In this document: piece after piece, positions 23,537-30,555 of the stretch
How positions within the stretch are numbered: the first letter of the stretch is position 1
How the letters are laid out: each line of letters begins with the position of its first letter
IMG/VR virus record: IMGVR_UViG_3300025138_000173
Span: 1 to 33,446 of that record
DNA length: 33,446 bases
Source: a virus
Reading direction: 5' to 3' (one strand)
The notes under the pieces: generated by a model
The model's input: only the letters and a program-made list of their open reading frames with translations
What the model was told of the DNA's origin: nothing
Databases searched by the model: none
Made by a program: the position numbers and the translations under genes

Positions 23537-23994
23537 TGGATTTGGTAAAATACTACATAAACAGACTATTTAAAAACGCTGTAAGGAAGAATGATGACTG
23601 TCCTGACGGATATGAACACGAGATGCCTGATGGTAATTGGATGTGCGGAAGGGAACACCCTGAGCCTTACAACTTCACTCAAGAAGAAATAGACGAAACA
23701 TTTAAGGAGTACAAGGCTTCTGTAAATATGAGTTACTCTGAGTTAAAGAGATGGTCTGAAACTGAGTGTAGTAAAAAGGCTAGTATAGGAAGGACAGCAA
23801 TAAACAGGAATCTAACATTACTTTCTAAAAAGAAAGCTGATTGGACTTCTGCTAACGCAACAGAAGCTAGGAAAGCTATTGCATATATAGCAAGAGCAAG
23901 AAAACAAAAACAAGGCAAAAACGTGAGTAAAGACTGCCCTTACTCAAAGAATTACATTGCTTTAAAGAATTGGGCATACGATAGAAATAAATAA
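23536..23994 (+). CDS. Conserved phage protein with LKNWAYD motif, 152 aa
   Basis: N-terminal part has CPDGYEHEMPDGNWMCG, two Cys possibly metal-binding. The C-terminal domain (about 65-152), MSYSELKRWSETECSKKASI through RNLTLLSKKKADW and IALKNWAYD, is a compact basic helical module I have seen attached to head proteins or alone in other phages. Function unknown; a head-associated DNA-binding role is possible. Confidence 0.6.
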   Translation: MDLVKYYINRLFKNAVRKNDDCPDGYEHEMPDGNWMCGREHPEPYNFTQEEIDETFKEYKASVNMSYSELKRWSETECSKKASIGRTAINRNLTLLSKKKADWTSANATEARKAIAYIARARKQKQGKNVSKDCPYSKNYIALKNWAYDRNK

Positions 23995-24005
23995 AAATAT
24001 ATAAA

Positions 24006-24284
24006 ATGGCACAACAAATACAAGACAATACTGTTCTTTCGAGAATGATTGGTCATACAATAGGTCAAGATGTAGAGATTTTTACAACTGCTGCACAAAC
24101 CTCAAAAAGTTTTTACTGTTTGCACTTTCCTGTTGCAAGTGTTGTAGCTAGTATTGCTACTTCTGATTCTACGGGAGAAGCTGCTTTACAAACTACACTT
24201 CCTGCGGGAACAACATTATTCATAGGAGTAGTAACAGCAATTACACTAACAAGTGGAATCTGCATAGGATATTCAAATAAGTAA
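24006..24284 (+). CDS. Small virion-type protein, 92 aa
   Basis: Ala/Thr/Ser-rich and beta-prone, with small-residue stretches (VASVVASIATSD, TTLPAGTTLFIGVV) and no signal peptide. Similar composition to the next gene suggests a structural role such as a head decoration or fibre base. No named family. Separated from its neighbours by 11 and 3 bases. Confidence 0.55.
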   Translation: MAQQIQDNTVLSRMIGHTIGQDVEIFTTAAQTSKSFYCLHFPVASVVASIATSDSTGEAALQTTLPAGTTLFIGVVTAITLTSGICIGYSNK

Positions 24285-24287
24285 GAT

Positions 24288-24773
24288 ATGGCAAGTACAG
24301 TAACAGCAGCTACAATGACGGTAACTATAACTGAATCTATCTCTTTAGGTGGTGCAAATTATGGAGGTACTAAAGAATTGTCAATACCATCTATTAAAGA
24401 GGTTTACAAAAGAATAGTTCGTGTACAAGATGATAACGACTGTACGATAGCTACCTTTAAAACAGATATATATGATGGGGACAATGCTCTTGACACTCAA
24501 AATGTTAAATACATAAGAGTAACTAATTTAGACGACACAAATCCTATCAACCTATCCTTACAAGTTTCAGGTTCTGAAAACGGAACAGCTAATATGTCTA
24601 CAACTCATTTAGTAAGTGCGGGTCAAAGTTTTATACTGCATACTATTCACGATGGTATAGGTTTAAGTGATGCAAACGCAACTATTGTAACATCATTAGT
24701 TGACTTGGAGAGCATTTTAGTTGATTCTCTTTCTGAAGATGTAGATGTAGAAATTTTAATAGCAAGTATATAA
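24288..24773 (+). CDS. Probable virion structural protein, 161 aa
   Basis: Beta-rich with a Thr/Ala start (MASTVTAATMTVTITESISL) and a jelly-roll-like pattern: VKYIRVTNLDDTNPINLSLQ and SAGQSFILHTIHDG, resembling small virion surface proteins. Placed between the connector genes and the fibre-like genes. Function inferred from composition and place. Confidence 0.55.
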   Translation: MASTVTAATMTVTITESISLGGANYGGTKELSIPSIKEVYKRIVRVQDDNDCTIATFKTDIYDGDNALDTQNVKYIRVTNLDDTNPINLSLQVSGSENGTANMSTTHLVSAGQSFILHTIHDGIGLSDANATIVTSLVDLESILVDSLSEDVDVEILIASI

Positions 24774-24774
24774 T

Positions 24775-25383
24775 ATGGCAAGTAACGAACATAGTGCTTT
24801 AGACAATGCTCAACTTCACGTTCCAAAAGACTTTAGTTCGGCATCTGCTAATACGGTTTTAGTAAAGAACGGAAGCAATGCTTTAGCTTGGGTTGACGAC
24901 AACCTTAGACGTATGCAGCACATTAGGGTTGCAGGATTTTTTCAAAAAACTTCAACAGCAGAACACTCACCTACTTACGCAGGTGGCTCAACTCATACTT
25001 GGGATACTGTTGTTACTGATTCTACTGTCGATGCACAAGATGCTGTTGCACAAGCACAGCTTTACTGCACTAGAGCAGGATTTGTTAATGCTTTTGAAGG
25101 TGTAATAGCTTGTACTTCGGGAAAGACTATAAACCTTAAAGTATATAAAGGCACTCCTGCTGATGCTAGTGCTGCTGCTATTGACTTAACTCAATTAGGT
25201 GCTACTGCTACCGAAACAGGTGGAGGTAATACAAACGTAGATTTATTTGAAGCGGGTTCTATGGGTTCTTCTGCTTCTTTTGCGGCAGGAGATGTTATTA
25301 TAGTAACCATATCGTCAGGAGATGCAAGTAGTGCAACTACTGCAAGGTTTAACGGAACATTAGAAATAGTATATACAGACTAA
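24775..25383 (+). CDS. Virion-associated fibre-type protein, 202 aa
   Basis: The N-terminus NEHSALDNAQLHVPKDFSSA followed by NTVLVKNGSNALAWVDD is a recurring start of Bacteroidota phage virion proteins, probably a virion-attachment segment. The rest is a beta-sandwich (FFQKTSTAEHSPTY, KTINLKVYKGTPADAS, DVIIVTISSGDASS) that could be an adhesin head. It lies directly before the third LamG-like gene. Confidence 0.6.
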   Translation: MASNEHSALDNAQLHVPKDFSSASANTVLVKNGSNALAWVDDNLRRMQHIRVAGFFQKTSTAEHSPTYAGGSTHTWDTVVTDSTVDAQDAVAQAQLYCTRAGFVNAFEGVIACTSGKTINLKVYKGTPADASAAAIDLTQLGATATETGGGNTNVDLFEAGSMGSSASFAAGDVIIVTISSGDASSATTARFNGTLEIVYTD

Positions 25384-25384
25384 T

Positions 25385-26128
25385 ATGTTAGGACTAGGAT
25401 TATCAATAGGAAATAAGAATACAAGTATAAAAGATATGCTTGGTTTACAATTATTTTTAGAGCAACAGAATATTACTATTCCTGATATTGATAGTGATGG
25501 AGATACTGATGTTAAATGGCTTGATACAAGTGGTAATAATAATCACGCAACACAAAGCACAGATGCTAGGCAGCCTACGGTAAGTGGAAATACGCTTGAG
25601 TTTGATGGTGCTGCAAGCGGAACTAACTCTGATAGATTAGATTTAACTTCTTTGATTACCCTTACTACCTTTACTATATTTATGGTTTTGGATTTAGAAA
25701 ATGCAAATCCTACTAGTGAAGCTGTTATAGGAAAAAGTGGAGATACAGCCAACAACATTAGAGTTAATCAAGGAGGAACTGACAATAGAATTGTTTTAAA
25801 ATCAAGTGGTGGAAGTGGAGGTGCTGTAACTCTTGATGCTCAAGGATTAAGCGAGAACATACCAACTGCAAAGTTTTTATTTGGAATTACTAGGGGTTCT
25901 GCTGCTGCAACAAACAATGTTGAAATTTACAGCAACCTAACAAAAATAACAGGAACAGCAAACGACAGCGATAGCACATCTACCTTACTTATAAATAGTT
26001 TAGGATTTGTTAACGAAGCTTTAGAAACAGAAGGTTTTATAAACGAAGTTGTTGTATTCGATAGAGAGCTTAACGCTGCTGAATTAACTTCAGTACAGCA
26101 AGACATAATGAAAAGACACGGATTGTAA
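25385..26128 (+). CDS. LamG-like virion protein, 247 aa
   Basis: Third concanavalin/LamG-type domain. Visible blocks: PDIDSDGDTDVKWLDTSGNN (an acidic, Ca-binding-like loop), NTLEFDGAASG, TLTTFTIFMVLDLE, and a C-terminal INEVVVFDRELNAAELTSV that parallels the ending of the domain at 8163-9341. Likely binds surface glycan from the virion. One-base overlap with the next, lysis-type gene. Confidence 0.65.
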   Translation: MLGLGLSIGNKNTSIKDMLGLQLFLEQQNITIPDIDSDGDTDVKWLDTSGNNNHATQSTDARQPTVSGNTLEFDGAASGTNSDRLDLTSLITLTTFTIFMVLDLENANPTSEAVIGKSGDTANNIRVNQGGTDNRIVLKSSGGSGGAVTLDAQGLSENIPTAKFLFGITRGSAAATNNVEIYSNLTKITGTANDSDSTSTLLINSLGFVNEALETEGFINEVVVFDRELNAAELTSVQQDIMKRHGL

Positions 26129-26367
26129 TGGCATCAACAGCACAAGAAATAGCATTAATGAAGCAGAAAATGGATTCAATGGAAGATAAACTAGGGGGGG
26201 TGGATGCCAAGTTAGATAACCTAACTAAGAAGCTACTTGACCCTGATGTTGGTGTAGTTTCTCGTGTAAATCAAAATACTCACGCTAGAAAAATGATTAG
26301 CAGGGCTATGTGGTCTTTGTATGTAATTGTTTTAACAGCACTAGCAAGTTTGTTTTTCGGAAAATAA
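26128..26367 (+). CDS. Membrane-anchored coiled-coil protein (XhlA-like), 79 aa
   Basis: N-terminal coiled coil (MKQKMDSMEDKLGGVDAKLD), then a C-terminal membrane span MWSLYVIVLTALASLFFG (residues ~61-78). This layout matches XhlA/haemolysin-type lysis accessories. It opens the lysis region. A run of seven G (26194-26200) inside it is unusual for this genome. Confidence 0.6.
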   Translation: MASTAQEIALMKQKMDSMEDKLGGVDAKLDNLTKKLLDPDVGVVSRVNQNTHARKMISRAMWSLYVIVLTALASLFFGK

Positions 26368-26598
26368 ATGATACAAAAAGACTTTACATTAAGTATAGGT
26401 AATATTATATGGGTTATCGGTATTATATTTACTATGGGTATAGCTTATTCTCAAATAGGTCAACTAGGAGAAGATATATTGGTTCTTGAACAAAGACTAG
26501 AAAAAAAGATTAAAGTTATTAATGAGTGTGAAGACACTATTAATGAATTAAAAATAGAATTGGCAAAGTTAAATTCTTGCAAAAATTTAAAAAAATAA
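26368..26598 (+). CDS. Membrane-anchored coiled-coil protein, spanin-like, 76 aa
   Basis: N-terminal membrane span IGNIIWVIGIIFTMGIAY (about 10-27) followed by a long coiled coil (LGEDILVLEQRLEKKIKVIN, then DTINELKIELAKL). A span followed by a periplasmic helix is the i-spanin layout, and the lysis context fits, but no partner lipoprotein is visible. It abuts the previous stop directly. Confidence 0.5.
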   Translation: MIQKDFTLSIGNIIWVIGIIFTMGIAYSQIGQLGEDILVLEQRLEKKIKVINECEDTINELKIELAKLNSCKNLKK

Positions 26599-26613
26599 AA
26601 TTTTATAAAAAAA

Positions 26614-26787
26614 ATGGATTGTAATTGCGATGAAAATTTAAAAGAATGTAACTGCCAAAAAGCTACTGAAACTGCTGAAACTGTTGTCCATAATGGTTTT
26701 GATGCTTGGCTAGAGGTATTAGAAGAAGAAGAACAACCTACTTGCAATATCGAGAATCAAGAAGATTGTGAGAACTGCGGTAGCTAA
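26614..26787 (+). CDS. Small cysteine-rich acidic protein, 57 aa
   Basis: ATG 26614 to TAA 26785-26787. Contains 7 Cys in 57 residues, in MDCNCDENLKECNCQK at the start and TCNIENQEDCENCGS at the end, with an acidic helix between (FDAWLEVLEEEEQ). The pairs could bind metal or form disulfides. Tightly placed: the stop overlaps the next ATG. Nested between lysis genes; function unknown. Confidence 0.6.
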   Translation: MDCNCDENLKECNCQKATETAETVVHNGFDAWLEVLEEEEQPTCNIENQEDCENCGS

Positions 26788-27269
26788 TGGAATTAGTTGT
26801 TTTAAGATACAATCTTTCTAACGATAGCACTAACGGTATGTTGATACAAAAAACCTCAACAGGCTACGATTTTATGTGTTATACTTTAGAAGATGAATAC
26901 AGGGCTGTAAAGGTAAAAGGCGAAACAATGATACCTTACGGATGTTACGAAATTAAATTAAGAAAAGAAGGTGGATTTCATAAAAAATATAGCGAAAGGT
27001 TTTCTGATATACACGATGGTATGCTTCATATCGTTAATGTTCCTAATTTTGAGCATATTCTTATCCATTGCGGAAATACTGATGAGCATACTGCGGGGTG
27101 CTTACTTGTTGGCGACAACCAAGAAAACAACGGATTAATTTCCAATGGTTTCATAGGCAAGTCTTCACAAGCATACAAAAGAATTTACCCGCCAATTTTA
27201 AGTGCTTTGCAAAAAGAAGAAAAAGTTTTTATAGAGTATAAGCACATAAACGATTTCATAGATGGCTAA
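26787..27269 (+). CDS. DUF5675 family protein, candidate peptidoglycan-acting, 160 aa
   Basis: Matches DUF5675: CYTLEDEYRAVKVKGETMIP (residues ~31-50), PYGCYEIKL, HDGMLHIVNVPNFEHILIHC and GNTDEHTAGCLLVG. The His94 region and the TAGC with Cys105 recall the His/Cys active site of L,D-transpeptidases (YkuD), so a peptidoglycan role is possible (inference). No other endolysin is visible, and it lies between membrane lysis genes, so it may serve as lysin or wall modifier. Confidence 0.75.
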   Translation: MELVVLRYNLSNDSTNGMLIQKTSTGYDFMCYTLEDEYRAVKVKGETMIPYGCYEIKLRKEGGFHKKYSERFSDIHDGMLHIVNVPNFEHILIHCGNTDEHTAGCLLVGDNQENNGLISNGFIGKSSQAYKRIYPPILSALQKEEKVFIEYKHINDFIDG

Positions 27270-27285
27270 CCCTTGCCAAAGGGTT
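27268..27285 (+). other. Hairpin at DUF5675 stop codon
   Basis: AACCCTT (27268-27274) pairs with AAGGGTT (27279-27285), loop of 4. No T run follows, so it is not a standard terminator. Its right arm is the first part of copy B of the composite element. Confidence 0.6.
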
Positions 27286-27371
27286 CACAAAGGGTAGTTT
27301 ATACCCTACATAATAAAGCTAAAGATAAAGCTAAGGTTATAGTTAAAGATAAAGATAAAGATAAAGATATG
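27279..27371 (+). repeat. Composite hairpin/hexamer element, copy B
   Basis: AAGGGTTCACAAAGGGTAG (27279-27297) is identical to 32078-32096. AGGGTA (27291-27296) pairs with TACCCT (27302-27307) over a 5-base loop. Ten hexamers follow at 27312-27371, four of them GATAAA; the last one, GATATG, contains the holin ATG. The array is phased so that it is open in the holin frame. Confidence 0.8.
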
Positions 27372-27758
27372 AGTATTTTAGGAACAATTTTTAGTAGTGG
27401 TGCAAAAGAGTTAGTAGAATCTGTTGGCGGTATAGTCGATGAATTGCACACATCAAAAGAAGAAAAAGAAGAACTTAAACATAAGTTTGAGGATATGATA
27501 AAGTCTTACGAAGCTAAGATGCAGGTTGAGGTAACTAAGCGTTGGGAAGCTGATATGCAGGGTAATTGGCTTACAAAGTCTATAAGACCTCTTACACTAG
27601 CTTTCCTGATGATTGTGTTAACTACATTTACATTAGTAGACTTTGGATTTGTAGATATGGATATTAAAGATTCTTGGATTGACCTATGGCAAATACTAGC
27701 CATTACTTGCTTTGGTGCATACTTTGGTGGAAGGTCATACGAGAAAGTCAAGAAATAA
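27369..27758 (+). CDS. Holin, 3TM-type family, 129 aa
   Basis: Forms the membrane lesion at lysis. I chose ATG 27369; the open frame extends upstream to a TTG at 27273, but that part is the repeat element. Features: coiled N-terminal half (SKEEKEELKHKFEDMIK), then VTKRWEADMQGNWLTKSIRP leading to a membrane span (LAFLMIVLTTFTLVDF, ~78-93) and a second span near 105-120, ending FGGRSYEKVKK. The RWEADM...SIRP and GGRSYEK blocks are those of phage 3TM holins. Confidence 0.8.
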   Translation: MSILGTIFSSGAKELVESVGGIVDELHTSKEEKEELKHKFEDMIKSYEAKMQVEVTKRWEADMQGNWLTKSIRPLTLAFLMIVLTTFTLVDFGFVDMDIKDSWIDLWQILAITCFGAYFGGRSYEKVKK

Positions 27759-27793
27759 TTTGCAACTAAACATTTTTTGAGTATATTAGCTTT

Positions 27794-27839
27794 CGATTTT
27801 GTTTAATCGCCAACCATCTCAAGGTTGGATTGTGTTTTT
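27794..27839 (+). other. Two successive hairpins downstream of holin
   Basis: CGATT (27794-27798) pairs with AATCG (27805-27809); CCAACC (27810-27815) pairs with GGTTGG (27823-27828), followed by a run of 5 T at 27835-27839. The second may be a first terminator preceding the stronger one at 27854. Confidence 0.6.
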
Positions 27840-27853
27840 GATAATTGTTTTAG

Positions 27854-27884
27854 TGGGGTGTTTAACGACACTCCATTTTTTTTT
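27854..27884 (+). terminator. Rho-independent terminator after lysis genes
   Basis: TGGGGTGT (27854-27861) pairs with ACACTCCA (27868-27875), including one G-T pair, a 6-base loop, then a run of 9 T. It ends the late transcript. Confidence 0.88.
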
Positions 27885-27899
27885 GTAGTTTTTTTTTAT

Positions 27900-27906
27900 T
27901 ATATTG
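27900..27906 (+). promoter_or_regulatory. TATATTG element upstream of phosphoesterase gene
   Basis: TATATTGCG at 27900, 7 bases before ATG 27914, matching the element at 18421. Directly after the late terminator, a promoter is needed here, which raises the likelihood that this is a variant -7 box. Confidence 0.45.
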
Positions 27907-27913
27907 CGGAATT

Positions 27914-28678
27914 ATGAAACAATTTAGACCAAGACTTACAGAATCAGAGTACGAAACAATACAAAAGATGCGAAAACAAGAAACTCGCAACATACTTATC
28001 GTTGGAGATTTACACGCACCTTGGATAAAAGGTCAATGTAACGATGGCGAATCTTACCTAGAGCATTGTATTGACGTTTACAATAAAAATAATTGCAATG
28101 ATGTAATATTTATTGGCGACTGCGTAGATTCGCATTTTAGCTCGTTTCACGAAACACATCCTGACGGATTTGGTGCAGGAGAAGAATTAGACAGAGCAAT
28201 AAATCAATTAAAACCTTGGCACGAAGCGTTCCCAAACGCTAGAGTATGTATTGGTAATCACGATGCTATCATATCTAGGAAGGCTGTATCTATGGGAATA
28301 TCTCAAAGATGGCTTAAAGACCTTAACCAAGCACTAGAAGTCCCTACTTGGGAGTTTGCAGATAGCTTTGAACAAGACGGTGTAATCTATACACACGGAA
28401 CAGGAAGTAGCGGTGCTAGAGGAGGTCATAACAGAATGGTTAATTGGGGTAAATCAGTAGTACAAGGTCATATTCACACAGAATGTTCTGTTTCTTGGCA
28501 TTGCACTAAAACTGCTAGACACTTTGCTATGCAGGTAGGATGCGGTGTAACAGATTCAAACCAATATGCTATGGCATACGCTAAGAATTTTACTAAGCGT
28601 TCTATAATCGCTTGTGGTGTTGTCTTAAACAACGGAACTCTACCAATCACATATCCAATGCACTTAGGTAAAAAATAA
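27914..28678 (+). CDS. Calcineurin-like metallophosphoesterase, 254 aa
   Basis: Two-metal phosphoesterase. All five motifs are present: GDLHAPW (31-37), GDCVDSH (68-74), GNHD (114-117), YTHG with His161, and GHIHTE (185-190). Length is normal. The substrate cannot be read from sequence: phage members act on nucleic acid ends, nucleotides or signalling nucleotides. It stands alone between the late terminator and the early promoter, so it may be regulated separately. Confidence 0.88.
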   Translation: MKQFRPRLTESEYETIQKMRKQETRNILIVGDLHAPWIKGQCNDGESYLEHCIDVYNKNNCNDVIFIGDCVDSHFSSFHETHPDGFGAGEELDRAINQLKPWHEAFPNARVCIGNHDAIISRKAVSMGISQRWLKDLNQALEVPTWEFADSFEQDGVIYTHGTGSSGARGGHNRMVNWGKSVVQGHIHTECSVSWHCTKTARHFAMQVGCGVTDSNQYAMAYAKNFTKRSIIACGVVLNNGTLPITYPMHLGKK

Positions 28679-28725
28679 TTTACCCTAGTAAACCAAACTT
28701 TCTTTACTTTTTTTTACATTATATG

Positions 28726-28755
28726 TTGTTTAGTTAAAAAACTTTGCTATCTTTG
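28726..28755 (+). promoter_or_regulatory. Early operon promoter
   Basis: TTG at 28726-28728, 19 bases, TATCTTTG at 28748-28755, then an A/T-rich leader to ATG 28784. It matches the Bacteroidota consensus and should drive the replication/recombination genes. Confidence 0.75.
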
Positions 28756-28783
28756 TCGAAGTTATTAATCAAAAACAATTATT

Positions 28784-29023
28784 ATGAACACAGAATTAAA
28801 AGTAGAAATGGTAAAATTAGGAGATGTATTACATCACTTAGACCGTATGATTTCTTTAAACGAGAAGTTTAGAGATGACAACAACACAGATTGCATTAAG
28901 TATAAAGGTAACAACGACAACTTACATAATTGGCACGATGGTCGTTCTTGTGCATTTGATAGTGCGGTTCAAGATTTCAAAGAAGTTAGATTATTTTTAC
29001 AAGCATTAAAGATTAACCAATAA
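28784..29023 (+). CDS. Phage early hypothetical protein, 79 aa
   Basis: His/Asn/Asp-rich middle (CIKYKGNNDNLHNWHDGRSC) between two helices; the paired Cys and His could bind a metal. No family recognised. First gene of the early operon; the leader ACAATTATTATG is repeated before the next gene, so the two are co-expressed. Confidence 0.7.
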   Translation: MNTELKVEMVKLGDVLHHLDRMISLNEKFRDDNNTDCIKYKGNNDNLHNWHDGRSCAFDSAVQDFKEVRLFLQALKINQ

Positions 29024-29034
29024 AAACAATTATT

Positions 29035-29442
29035 ATGTCAGAGATGAAAACAGAAACAAAAAAGGAAAGCCTAAGAAGATTGTTCACAGAGAATGGTCTA
29101 GTACAAGAAGATGTGTATAAAGACAAGCGAGGGTTTGTTATTATCACAAGAACGGGTATCGACAAGATTATAAGTAACAGGAATATAAAAGTTACCTATG
29201 AGCCAATAGTTATGGAAAAAGAGTGGGTTGTATTACGTTGCTTTGCTACAATGACTAAGGGTAAGGAGATAGGTCAAACTCAGGTAGAATCTTTTGGAGA
29301 ATCTTCTAAAGAGAACACTATGGGTCTTGCAGGTAAGTTTCCTGTTGCTATGGCTGAAAAGCGTTCAAAATCAAGAGCTGTACTTATGCTTACAGGATTT
29401 TACGAGCAAGGAGTTTATGGTCAAGACGAAATGGCTGACTAA
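29035..29442 (+). CDS. Single-strand annealing protein candidate, 135 aa
   Basis: The C-terminal block KFPVAMAEKRSKSRAVLMLT followed by GFYEQGVYGQDE is shared with Bacteroidota phage proteins in recombination clusters. It recalls the KRA helix of Rad52/Erf-type annealing proteins. Usual annealing proteins are longer (about 200 residues), so the family is not certain. The neighbouring DUF3127 SSB-like and nuclease genes support a recombination role. Confidence 0.5.
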   Translation: MSEMKTETKKESLRRLFTENGLVQEDVYKDKRGFVIITRTGIDKIISNRNIKVTYEPIVMEKEWVVLRCFATMTKGKEIGQTQVESFGESSKENTMGLAGKFPVAMAEKRSKSRAVLMLTGFYEQGVYGQDEMAD

Positions 29443-29684
29443 TGGACTTAGATTGGATAGACGATATACTAGCAGAAGAACCTATCAGCAATAGTCAGAT
29501 AGCTATTGTTGAGGGTTTACTGTCTAGCGTTCCATACGAACCTAATGAGATAAAAGATATAGAGAGGGGTCTAATATATCTTACTTACAAAGAAGCGTAT
29601 GAACTGATTATCAAGCTAAAGGAAGACTATGTATCAAAAGACCCAAGAGAACAATTTAATAAAATGTTTAAAAATGGCAATTAA
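29442..29684 (+). CDS. Small early hypothetical protein, 80 aa
   Basis: Acidic N-terminus (MDLDWIDDILAEE), then SNSQIAIVEGLLSSVPYEPN and TYKEAYELIIKLKED, a helical module often found near phage recombination genes. It overlaps the stop of the previous gene by one base, so the two products may work together. Function unknown. Confidence 0.7.
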   Translation: MDLDWIDDILAEEPISNSQIAIVEGLLSSVPYEPNEIKDIERGLIYLTYKEAYELIIKLKEDYVSKDPREQFNKMFKNGN

Positions 29685-29898
29685 GAAACACGCAATGACT
29701 AGAACGGGTGCAATAGTTTGTATCACTAGAGAACAAATCAGAAAGATTAGAGAAGGTGGCTTAGATGAGAACGGAACTTATACAAAGGCATCTACGGGAA
29801 TAAACTCATCGTTTATAGATAAGTACAAAAGCGTTCCTGACAAAGAAATAAAAGAATTATATAAACAAGAATTTAACATAGAATTAGTAATAGTATAA
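29674..29898 (+). CDS. Small early hypothetical protein, 74 aa
   Basis: I chose ATG 29674 over an in-frame TTG at 29629, because the 15 added codons lie wholly inside the previous gene. Basic N-terminus MAIKKHAMTRTGAIVCITRE, then helices. No family recognised; overlaps the preceding gene by 11 bases. Confidence 0.6.
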   Translation: MAIKKHAMTRTGAIVCITREQIRKIREGGLDENGTYTKASTGINSSFIDKYKSVPDKEIKELYKQEFNIELVIV

Positions 29899-29909
29899 AA
29901 AAATAAATT

Positions 29910-30134
29910 ATGAAAAAAGCAAGTAGTAAATTTGAAGCACTTATGAGAGAACTAGGTGTAAGTAAAAAAGAGTTTAGTGAAATAACAGGAGTTAAGGGTG
30001 TTACCATAACAAAGTATTTAGCTAATCCAAGTATGTTGAGGTTGAAGCACATAGAGTGTTTAGCACAACAGCCAAAGATAAACGAATCACACGATATAAG
30101 TTCTTTGATAGAAACTATACAAAATGACAGATAA
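29910..30134 (+). CDS. Xre-like helix-turn-helix regulator, 74 aa
   Basis: Residues 6-58 form an Xre/Cro-type HTH: FEALMRELGVSKKEFSEITG then VKGVTITKYLANPSMLRLKH, with a typical second helix and recognition helix. Likely controls early genes or binds the phage origin. It overlaps the next gene by 11 bases. Confidence 0.75.
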   Translation: MKKASSKFEALMRELGVSKKEFSEITGVKGVTITKYLANPSMLRLKHIECLAQQPKINESHDISSLIETIQNDR

Positions 30135-30555
30135 AGAACTAACATATCAAAAATATCAAGCACTAAGAGATGCGGTTTGCTCTGTTTATAACATAAGCCT
30201 TGAGCAACTAGAGGGTACAAAAAGAAAAGCTAACATTGTTAGTGGCAAGAGAATGTTTTTTTACTTTCTTCGTAAGCATTACTTTTTACCTTATTTAAAG
30301 ATAGCGGCTGTCTTCAAAATGAATCACGCAACTGTGATACATCATTGCAGACAAATGAAAGGCTACTTAGAGTACGACAAGGAATCAATGATACAATACA
30401 TTAGAGTAAGAGATTTAGTATTTCAACAGAATAGTTTTGTTACATTAAAAGATGAACTTGATATATTAGAAAGCGAAGCGTTGATAATCAACGATAGGAT
30501 TGAACGAATTAAAAACGAAATTAATTATTTAACTGAATTAGAAAATGGAAATTAA
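30124..30555 (+). CDS. DnaA domain-IV-like DNA-binding protein, 143 aa
   Basis: Residues ~10-85 resemble the DnaA C-terminal DNA-binding domain: AVCSVYNISLEQLEGTKRK, KRMFFYFLRKHYFLPYLKIA, and the signature FKMNHATVIHHCRQMK (DnaA has DHTTVLHA). There is no ATPase domain. The C-terminal ~45 residues form a coiled coil (ESEALIINDRIERIKNEINY). It may bind DnaA-box-like sites to recruit or block host replication; this is inference. Confidence 0.8.
   Translation: MTDKELTYQKYQALRDAVCSVYNISLEQLEGTKRKANIVSGKRMFFYFLRKHYFLPYLKIAAVFKMNHATVIHHCRQMKGYLEYDKESMIQYIRVRDLVFQQNSFVTLKDELDILESEALIINDRIERIKNEINYLTELENGN

Noticed and set aside
24893-25105. Second + strand frame inside the fibre-type gene
   Set aside because: Low-complexity Leu/Gln-rich shadow of the real frame, with no leader.
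26194-26200. Run of seven G as a possible phase-variation or frameshift site
   Set aside because: The frame is intact, encodes a sensible LGGVD linker, and neither alternative frame gives a meaningful product.
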